From: Micrococcales bacterium
GTDB lineage: Bacteria; Actinomycetota; Actinomycetes; Actinomycetales; Dermatophilaceae
DNA: 11,056 nt
Reading direction: 5' to 3'
Assembly: GCA_030452775.1 (NCBI GenBank)
Contig: JAKDLQ010000056.1
Span: forward strand, 1-11,056
Shown here in pieces: positions 1 to 5,427 of this stretch. Each line of letters begins with the position of its first letter. Positions within the stretch are counted from its first letter, which is position 1. The notes under the pieces are model-generated. The model had not been told where the DNA came from and did no database searches. It saw nothing but the letters and a program-made list of their open reading frames with translations. The translations under genes and the position numbers were made by a program.

Positions 1-28
1 TGGCCGGTTGGCCGGGCAGCTGGGTCAT
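1..28 (-). CDS. glgB: Start of the next operon gene, probably glycogen branching enzyme (5' end only)
   Basis: Only nine codons lie in the window (MTQLPGQPA, reading leftward off the edge), too few to identify by sequence. The start is well supported: the ATG overlaps the maltokinase stop in an ATGA arrangement, and a near-perfect Shine-Dalgarno AGGAGG lies 7 nt upstream. The glgB call rests on gene order, because in many actinobacteria the GlgE operon runs glgE-treS-mak(pep2)-glgB. GlgB would cut alpha-1,4 chains made by GlgE and rejoin them through alpha-1,6 links. The 4-nt overlap implies translational coupling with mak. A different downstream gene cannot be excluded from this window. Confidence 0.55.
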
Positions 29-1449
29 GAGGGCTCCTCCTCGAGCAGGCGATCGACGGCACGTAGGGGAATGGGCAGCCAGGTGGGCCGGTTGCGGGCC
101 TCGTAGCCGACCTCGTAGAGCGCCTTGTCGAGCTCGAGGGCGCGCGTGAGGAGATTGCTCGCCGCGTCGGGCTCGCCCGCGACAGAGGCGTATCCGTCAA
201 GGAATGCTCGGCGGCAGGAGCGCGCCCACTCCGACGCGTCGATCGAGTCGTCAGCCAGGTGGACGGCTCCCGCAGCATAGTCGAACGAGCGCAGCATCCC
301 GGCGACGTCGCGAGCGGTGAGGTCGGGCCGGACGCGTTCGGACAGGGGCCGAAGCGGCTCACCCTCGAAGTCGAGGGCCACCCAGCCTCGCTCCGTCACG
401 TCGAGGACCTGGCCGAGGTGGTAGTCGCCGTGGATTCGTTGCAGGTCCGGCCACGGCACCCGGAGGATCGCGTCGAACGCGGCGGAGATCTCGGCGCCAC
501 GATCGGCGAGGTCGGGCGCGATCGCCGGCACGGCGGCATACCGCTCCTGCATGGAGGCGACCAGCGCGGCGCGCGCCTCCTCGCTCGCGGGCTCGCGGCC
601 GAGCCGGTCGGCGAGAGTCGCGTGAATCTCGGCGGTGGCGACCCCGAGCTCGTAGGCCCGGTCGCTGAAGTCGGTCCCGGACGCAGCGGCCAGCAGCGCC
701 ACCCGCCACGCGTCCTCGACGCCCGGGATGAACTCCTGCGCGAGGGCGAGGTGGCCGTGCTGCTCGCCGGAGCCGTCAGGCGCGGTCCACCCACCGGACA
801 GGTGTCCGAACACCGTCGGCACGCGGGTGGATCCTGCTGCGCTGAGCGTCGACTGGACCACGACGTCGGGGTTGTCGCCGTCCTGCAGGGTCCGGAAGAG
901 CTTGACGATGAGCGGCTCCGCGAGGTCGTCGTCGAGGGTGACCATCCGGCAGATGATCGAGGTGTTGGACTGTTCGCCGGTCAGCACACTGGAGCTGTCC
1001 ACCCTGCCGGTGATCCTGCCGGACGAGGTGCCGGTCGCGACGGCGTTGGAACCGGGTGACGCCTGGGCGCTGCCGGAGCACCGCTGGCCAAGGATGGTGT
1101 CGACGAGCTGGGTGACGTAGACCGGGTCATGCGGGGCGTCGTAGACCCAGCGGGTGCCGAGGACACTGTGCTCCATCGTGCCGAGCAGGGCATGGTCGGC
1201 GCCCTCGAGCGGGGCTCCCCGGTAGGTGAGCGGCACCTGGTAGATGACGACGGGGTCGGCCCCCCGCTCGGCGAGCAGGAGGGTCTCGATGCCCACCTCG
1301 CCGTCGGGGTCCTCGAGTCGAAATCCACCGAGGCGCACCAGGTCCGGCACGTGCCCCTTGCCGGCGTACCACCGCTGGTGGGACATCCAGCCGGTCACCA
1401 GGTCTGTCTTGGAGGGGACGATCACGGCGTCCCGGTAGACGGTGGCCAT
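25..1449 (-). CDS. mak: Maltokinase (Mak/Pep2)
   Basis: Predicted 474-aa cytosolic kinase that phosphorylates maltose at C1 with ATP, giving the maltose-1-phosphate used by GlgE. It has the aminoglycoside-phosphotransferase-like fold of the family. Visible marks are the N-terminal HQRWYAGKG (residues 24-32), the EQSNTS nucleotide-loop motif (159-164), the probable ATP-binding lysine in VKLFR (K183), the catalytic loop HGDYHLGQ (340-347), the metal-binding DFEGEP (360-365) and the conserved C-terminal tail ending in WLPIPLRAVDRLL. As I recall it, the M. tuberculosis enzyme is about 455 aa with the same motifs. Residues about 122-154 form a Ser/Gly/Thr/Ala-rich stretch that looks longer than in that relative. 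The ATG is chosen because it overlaps the treS stop by one base (TGATG) and follows GGAGAGGA by 9 nt. The open frame continues about 480 nt further upstream, but that part lies opposite treS codons and is not coding. Confidence 0.95.
   Translation of the reverse strand: MATVYRDAVIVPSKTDLVTGWMSHQRWYAGKGHVPDLVRLGGFRLEDPDGEVGIETLLLAERGADPVVIYQVPLTYRGAPLEGADHALLGTMEHSVLGTRWVYDAPHDPVYVTQLVDTILGQRCSGSAQASPGSNAVATGTSSGRITGRVDSSSVLTGEQSNTSIICRMVTLDDDLAEPLIVKLFRTLQDGDNPDVVVQSTLSAAGSTRVPTVFGHLSGGWTAPDGSGEQHGHLALAQEFIPGVEDAWRVALLAAASGTDFSDRAYELGVATAEIHATLADRLGREPASEEARAALVASMQERYAAVPAIAPDLADRGAEISAAFDAILRVPWPDLQRIHGDYHLGQVLDVTERGWVALDFEGEPLRPLSERVRPDLTARDVAGMLRSFDYAAGAVHLADDSIDASEWARSCRRAFLDGYASVAGEPDAASNLLTRALELDKALYEVGYEARNRPTWLPIPLRAVDRLLEEEPS
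36..41 (-). promoter_or_regulatory. Shine-Dalgarno for the gene downstream of mak (probable glgB)
   Basis: On the minus strand GAGGAGGAGCCCTC precedes the ATG at 28. The AGGAGG core lies inside the last codons of mak with a 7-nt spacer, close to ideal. It fixes the start of the downstream gene and contrasts with the SD-less first genes of the transcripts in this window. Confidence 0.8.
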
Positions 1450-3152
1450 CAGCGTGAGTCCTCTCCGCGGAACAGCAGCCAGAAGAAGTCCCGAGAGCCG
1501 AGGGTGATCGTGACGCGCCCGTCGGCGGCCACCCACGGGAAGCCGCTGCCGCCGAACAGGTCGATGAGCTGGCGGCCGCTCAGGCGCTCGGGGAGTTGCA
1601 GGGTGGCGGCCTGCGGCCGACTTGCGAGGTTGTTGACGCAGAGCACGGACTGGGCTTGGTCGATCCCGTCCGGCTCCATCGTGCGCGTGAAGGCGAGGAC
1701 TGCCTCGTTGTCGGCGGGCACGATGTGGAAGTCGCCCACCCCGAAGACGGGGTGCCGGCTGCGCACCTGCAGCATCGCACGCACCCAGTGCAGCAGCGAT
1801 GACGACGTGGCCATCGATGCTTCGACGTTGACGTTGTTGTAGTGATAGACGAGGCTCGAGATGACCGGCAGGTAGAGCTTGCCGGGATCGACGGTCGAGA
1901 ACCCGGCGTTGCGGTCGGGCGTCCACTGCATGGGGGTGCGGACGGCGTCCCGATCGGTCAGCCAGATGTTGTCGCCCATCCCGATCTCGTCACCGTAGTA
2001 GAGGCACGGCGACCCGGGCAGGGACAGGATGAGGGCATGGATGAGCTCGATCTCCGGGCGTGAGTTGTCGAGGAGCGGAGCGAGGCGGCGCCGGATGCCG
2101 ATGTTAGCGCGCATGCGCGGGTCGGGCGCGTACCAGCCGTACATCGCGGCGCGTTCCTCGGGGCTGACCATCTCCAGGGTCAGCTCATCGTGGTTGCGCA
2201 GGAAGGTGCCCCACTGGGCACCCGGTGGGATCTCGGGGGTGTTCGCGAGCACGTCGATGATCGGCTCGGCCTTCTCGTCGCGCAGCGAGTAGTAGAGGCG
2301 CGGCATGACGGGGAAGTGGAAGCACATCTGACACTCGGGCGCCTCCGGCGTGCCGAAGTAGTCCACGACCTCTGCGGGCGGCTGGTTGGCCTCCGCGAGC
2401 AGGATCCGGCCCGGGTACTCCTTGTCCACCATGGCGCGCAGGTCGGTGAGGAAGGCGTGTGTCTGCGGCAGGTTCTCGCAGTTGGTGCCTTCCTCCTCGT
2501 AGAGGTAGGGGATGGCGTCGAGGCGGAAACCGTCGATGCCGAGGTCCATCCAGAAGCGGACGACGTCGAACATCGCATCTCGCACGTCGGGATTCTCGAA
2601 GTTGAGATCGGGCTGGTGGGAGAAGAACCGGTGCCAGTAGTACTGTCGCCGCACCGCGTCGAACGTCCAGTTGGACACCTCCGTGTCGACGAAGATGACC
2701 CGCGCGTCGGAATACGGTTCGTTGGTGTCGGACCACACGTAGAAGTCGCCATAGGGCCCGTCCGGCTCGGCCCGGGACTCCTGGAACCACGGGTGCTGAT
2801 CGCTCGTGTGGTTCATGACGAGGTCGGTGACGATCCGGATGCCCCGAGCGTGAGCCTGCGAGACGAGGGAGGTGAAATCCGGAAGGGTCCCGAACTCCGG
2901 GAGGATCGCCTTGTAGTCGGCGATGTCGTAGCCACCGTCGCGCAGCGGGGAGGCGTAGAACGGCGGCAGCCACAGGGCGTCGATCCCGAGCCACTGGAGG
3001 TAGTCCAGCCGTCCGATGAGGCCGCTGAAGTCGCCGGCCCCCGACCCTTTCGAGTCGGCGAAGGCATGCACGAGCACCTCGTAGAAGACGGCCTTGCGGA
3101 ACCACGCTGGATCGTGTTTGAGGCCGGGCTGGCTGAGGTTGAGGCCCTGCAT
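1449..3152 (-). CDS. treS: Trehalose synthase (maltose alpha-D-glucosyltransferase)
   Basis: Predicted 567-aa cytosolic GH13 enzyme that interconverts trehalose and maltose, feeding maltose to the maltokinase. The barrel motifs are clear: DLVMNHTSDQHPWF (110-123), the nucleophile in DGFRLDAIPYLYE (D212), the acid/base in LLAEANQ (E254) and the transition-state residue in RNHDE (D322). The spacing matches the D238/E280/D350 triad I recall for M. tuberculosis TreS. Stretches such as GIRRRLAPLLDN (352-363), YYGDEIGMGDNIWL (385-398) and PMQWTPDRNAGFS (407-419) separate it from ordinary alpha-glucosidases. A C-terminal beta domain ends at FFWLLFRGEDSR. It is about 30 aa shorter than the mycobacterial protein, mostly at the N-terminus, before the conserved DPAWFRKAVFYEVLVHAF (14-31). 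The ATG lies 5 nt after the glgE stop; GAGGAG sits 12 nt upstream, rather far, so coupling to glgE is likely. A TTG at 3161 is a weaker alternative start. It is not fused to Mak, as it is in some bacteria. Confidence 0.96.
   Translation of the reverse strand: MQGLNLSQPGLKHDPAWFRKAVFYEVLVHAFADSKGSGAGDFSGLIGRLDYLQWLGIDALWLPPFYASPLRDGGYDIADYKAILPEFGTLPDFTSLVSQAHARGIRIVTDLVMNHTSDQHPWFQESRAEPDGPYGDFYVWSDTNEPYSDARVIFVDTEVSNWTFDAVRRQYYWHRFFSHQPDLNFENPDVRDAMFDVVRFWMDLGIDGFRLDAIPYLYEEEGTNCENLPQTHAFLTDLRAMVDKEYPGRILLAEANQPPAEVVDYFGTPEAPECQMCFHFPVMPRLYYSLRDEKAEPIIDVLANTPEIPPGAQWGTFLRNHDELTLEMVSPEERAAMYGWYAPDPRMRANIGIRRRLAPLLDNSRPEIELIHALILSLPGSPCLYYGDEIGMGDNIWLTDRDAVRTPMQWTPDRNAGFSTVDPGKLYLPVISSLVYHYNNVNVEASMATSSSLLHWVRAMLQVRSRHPVFGVGDFHIVPADNEAVLAFTRTMEPDGIDQAQSVLCVNNLASRPQAATLQLPERLSGRQLIDLFGGSGFPWVAADGRVTITLGSRDFFWLLFRGEDSR
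1459..1466 (-). promoter_or_regulatory. Shine-Dalgarno for mak
   Basis: Minus strand GGAGAGGA lies 9 nt before the mak ATG at 1449, within the last codons of treS. It supports the mak start and re-initiation at the TGATG junction. Confidence 0.7.
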
Positions 3153-3157
3153 GGTGC

Positions 3158-5305
3158 TCAATGGCTCCTCACATGGATGATGTGAACCGGCTCGCTGTCC
3201 GGCCCGAGGCGCACGAAGTTGTCGGCTCGCCACTGCCAGGTCTGGCCGGTGATCTCGTCGTGGGCATCGAAGGTGGACCACGTGGCCAGGCCCATGGCTT
3301 CGAGGTCGAGATGCACCCACGTCTCCCGGGTGGCGTGCGGGTCGACGTTGGCCACAACGACGATGGTGTTGCGCTCGCCGCCCACGACGCGCGTCTTGGA
3401 GTAGACGAGGATGTTCTCGTCGTCGGCGTGGTGGAAGTGCAGGTTGCGTAACCAGCGCAGCGCCGGGTGCCAGCGGCGGATGTCGTTGAGCCGGGTGAGG
3501 TAACCGGCCAGTGACTGGCCCTCCAGTGCACCGCCGGGCTCGTAGAGATACCACTGCCGGTCCTTGTACTCGTACTTCTCGTTGTCGATCTGCTCCTCGG
3601 CGCCGGGCCGGGCGACGTTCTCCATCAGCTCGTAGCCGGCGTAGATCCCGTAGGTCGGCACCATCGTCGCGGCAAGCGCGGCTCGCAGCTTCCAGGCCGT
3701 GGGGCCGCCGTACTGCATGTACGGGGTGAGGATGTCGGGAGTGGTCGGGAAGAACGACGGGCGCATGTATGCCGCGGCCGGGCCGGCGAGCTCCCGGCCG
3801 TACTCCTCGAGCTCCCATCGTTGGTTGCGCCACGCGTAGTAGGTGTAGCTCTGCTGGAACCCGACCTTGGCCAGGGTGTGCATCATGGCCGGCTTGGTGA
3901 AGGCCTCGGCGAGCCAGATGACGTCCGGATACGTCAGGGCGACATCGGCGATGAGCCACTGCCAGAAGGGGATCGGCTTGGTGTGGGGGTTGTCGACTCG
4001 GAAGATGCGCACGCCGTGATCGAGCCAGACCTGGATGACGCGGCGCACCTCCGCGTAGGCCTCGGCCGGATCGTTGTCGAAGTTGAGTGGGTAGATGTCC
4101 TGGTACTTCTTGGGGGGGTTCTCCGCGTAGGCGATGGTGCCGTCGGCTCGCGTCGTGAAGAGCGCCGGGTGGGTCTGGACCCAGGGATGGTCGGGGGAGG
4201 CCTGCAAGGCGAAGTCCATCGCCACCTCCAGGCCGTTGCGGGCCGCCTCCGCGACGAAGTGGTCGAAGTCCTCGAACGTCCCGAGGTCGGGATGGATCGC
4301 GTCGTGCCCGCCCTCGGACGAGCCGATGGCGTAGGGCGAACCGGGATCCTCCGGACCGGCAACGAGCGAGTTGTTCGGGCCCTTGCGGGCAGTCGTGCCG
4401 ATGGGGTGGATCGGCGTGAGGTAGACGACGTCGAAGCCCATGGCCGCGATACCCGGTAGCCGCTTCGCCGCGGTCCGCAGGGTCCCCGAGGTCCACCTGC
4501 CGGTCTTCGGATCGCGCACCGCCCCCTCGGAGCGGGGGAAGATCTCGTACCATGCGCCGAACAGCGCCCGCTCGCGCTCGACGAGCAGGCTGTATGCCGC
4601 CGAAGGCGAGACGAACTCACGCAGCGGGACCAGGCCGGCGAGCCCACGAATCTCGGGCGAGGTCGCCGCGCCCAGGCGGTGGGCCGCCGGGAGCGTCCCG
4701 TCCTTGAGAGCGGCGATCCCGATGGCGATCGGGGCCGCGTCGATGTCCTGGCCGCGAACGGCGGCGGCGAAGCGCTCGAGGACGCGCACCCCCTCGGCGC
4801 ACATGAGCTCCGAGTCGATGCCGGCACCGATCTTGATCGTCGCGTCGTGGACCCAGGTCGCGTAGGGGTCGGACCAGCCCTCGACGCGGTAGGTCCACCA
4901 GCCCTCCCGGTCGGCGACCACGGTGGTGCTCCACTCGCTCAGGCCCGGGTTGTCGCAGTGCATCGCGAAATAATGCTCGCCTCCCGCCGGGTCGGTGAGC
5001 ACGGCGGTGGCATTGACGGCCTCGTGGCCCTCACGGAACACCCGGGCCTGCACGACGAACTCCTCACCGACGACGCTCTTGGCCGGTCTCGTGCCGCAGT
5101 CGACCAGAGGCCGTACGTCGGTGACCGGGATCCGCCCGATCGGCGACGCCCCGCCCGGCATGCCTTCGACGGTGGGGGGCCGCGATGGAGGAGCGTCCGG
5201 GGCGAGGTGGACCGCACCAGCCTCGGACTCGTCGACGAATCCGGACTCGCTGGTCGTGGTGGACACGGGCTTGGTGGCGCGGGGAGACGCGGGGGAGCCA
5301 GTCAC
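3158..5305 (-). CDS. glgE: Alpha-1,4-glucan:maltose-1-phosphate maltosyltransferase GlgE
   Basis: Predicted 715-aa GH13 transferase that moves maltosyl from maltose-1-phosphate onto an alpha-1,4-glucan, releasing phosphate. Domains: a probably disordered tail (1-48), an N-terminal beta domain with the family signature GRIPVTDVRP (57-66) and FREGHEAV (90-97), a long helical insert, the catalytic barrel and a C-terminal beta domain. The nucleophile is D438 (FRVDNPHTKP), the acid/base E467 (WLAEAFT) and the third carboxylate D524 (TPDILTPY). These fall exactly 44 residues after D394/E423/D480 of Streptomyces coelicolor GlgE, and K308, Q368, K399, Y401 and N439 sit at that same offset from its substrate-binding residues as I recall them. 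First gene of the operon. The GTG at 5305 is chosen because an in-frame TAG lies 12 nt upstream, the tail has coding-like codon use (about four fifths of codons end in G or C) and a leaderless promoter fits. An ATG at 5161 would give a core-only 667-aa protein. Confidence 0.95.
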   Translation of the reverse strand: MTGSPASPRATKPVSTTTSESGFVDESEAGAVHLAPDAPPSRPPTVEGMPGGASPIGRIPVTDVRPLVDCGTRPAKSVVGEEFVVQARVFREGHEAVNATAVLTDPAGGEHYFAMHCDNPGLSEWSTTVVADREGWWTYRVEGWSDPYATWVHDATIKIGAGIDSELMCAEGVRVLERFAAAVRGQDIDAAPIAIGIAALKDGTLPAAHRLGAATSPEIRGLAGLVPLREFVSPSAAYSLLVERERALFGAWYEIFPRSEGAVRDPKTGRWTSGTLRTAAKRLPGIAAMGFDVVYLTPIHPIGTTARKGPNNSLVAGPEDPGSPYAIGSSEGGHDAIHPDLGTFEDFDHFVAEAARNGLEVAMDFALQASPDHPWVQTHPALFTTRADGTIAYAENPPKKYQDIYPLNFDNDPAEAYAEVRRVIQVWLDHGVRIFRVDNPHTKPIPFWQWLIADVALTYPDVIWLAEAFTKPAMMHTLAKVGFQQSYTYYAWRNQRWELEEYGRELAGPAAAYMRPSFFPTTPDILTPYMQYGGPTAWKLRAALAATMVPTYGIYAGYELMENVARPGAEEQIDNEKYEYKDRQWYLYEPGGALEGQSLAGYLTRLNDIRRWHPALRWLRNLHFHHADDENILVYSKTRVVGGERNTIVVVANVDPHATRETWVHLDLEAMGLATWSTFDAHDEITGQTWQWRADNFVRLGPDSEPVHIIHVRSH

Positions 5306-5311
5306 GAGTCG

Positions 5312-5317
5312 AACCTA
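5312..5317 (-). promoter_or_regulatory. Putative -10 element of the glgE operon (leaderless start)
   Basis: Minus strand TAGGTT fits the actinobacterial -10 pattern TANNNT and ends exactly 6 nt before the GTG at 5305, so transcription would begin at the start codon. No SD precedes the GTG (the nearest is AGG inside the hexamer), and no good -35 is seen at 17-18 nt. The TAG of the hexamer is also the in-frame stop that bounds the gene. Confidence 0.45.
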
Positions 5318-5390
5318 TCGAAATCGCGTCGGTTTGGCCCCCTTGATCGGTCCGACACGTCGACTGAGCGCGGCCATGTCGCGAGAAGGC

Positions 5391-5405
5391 CCGAGAGTGC
5401 CTCGG
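5391..5405. repeat. Short inverted repeat in the glgE/glgP divergent control region
   Basis: CCGAG-AGTGC-CTCGG is a perfect 5-bp inverted repeat that ends 9 bp before the putative glgP -10, covering roughly where a -35 box would sit. It could be a regulator site, but 5-bp GC-rich arms arise easily by chance in such DNA. The whole divergent gap is 5306-5427 (122 bp); apart from the two -10 candidates I see nothing else strong in it. Confidence 0.2.
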
Positions 5406-5414
5406 CGAGAGCCC

Positions 5415-5420
5415 TATGCT
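5415..5420 (+). promoter_or_regulatory. Putative -10 element of glgP (leaderless start)
   Basis: TATGCT fits TANNNT and is followed by 7 nt (GCTCATC) and then the preferred GTG start at 5428. There is no Shine-Dalgarno before that GTG. The ATG inside this hexamer (5416) is an alternative in-frame start but would lie within the promoter element. No convincing -35 is seen. Confidence 0.45.
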
Positions 5421-5427
5421 GCTCATC

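Noticed and set aside
2..13. GGCC-GGTT-GGCC inverted repeat at the window edge
   Set aside because: It falls within the first codons of the probable glgB and is a short GC-rich match without any supporting context.
259..1842. Several open frames of 130-270 codons on the plus strand opposite mak and treS
   Set aside because: They lie entirely within strongly conserved enzymes on the other strand, have no plausible start signals, and carry no family motif.
3153..4553. Upstream continuation of the treS frame through glgE, suggesting a 1034-aa protein
   Set aside because: The stretch beyond the ATG at 3152 is Arg/Pro/Gly-rich out-of-frame translation of glgE; TreS homology starts right after that ATG.
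5347..5355. TCGG-T-CCGA palindrome in the glgE/glgP gap as an operator
   Set aside because: The arms are only 4 bp and do not extend; matches of this size are expected by chance in such GC-rich DNA.
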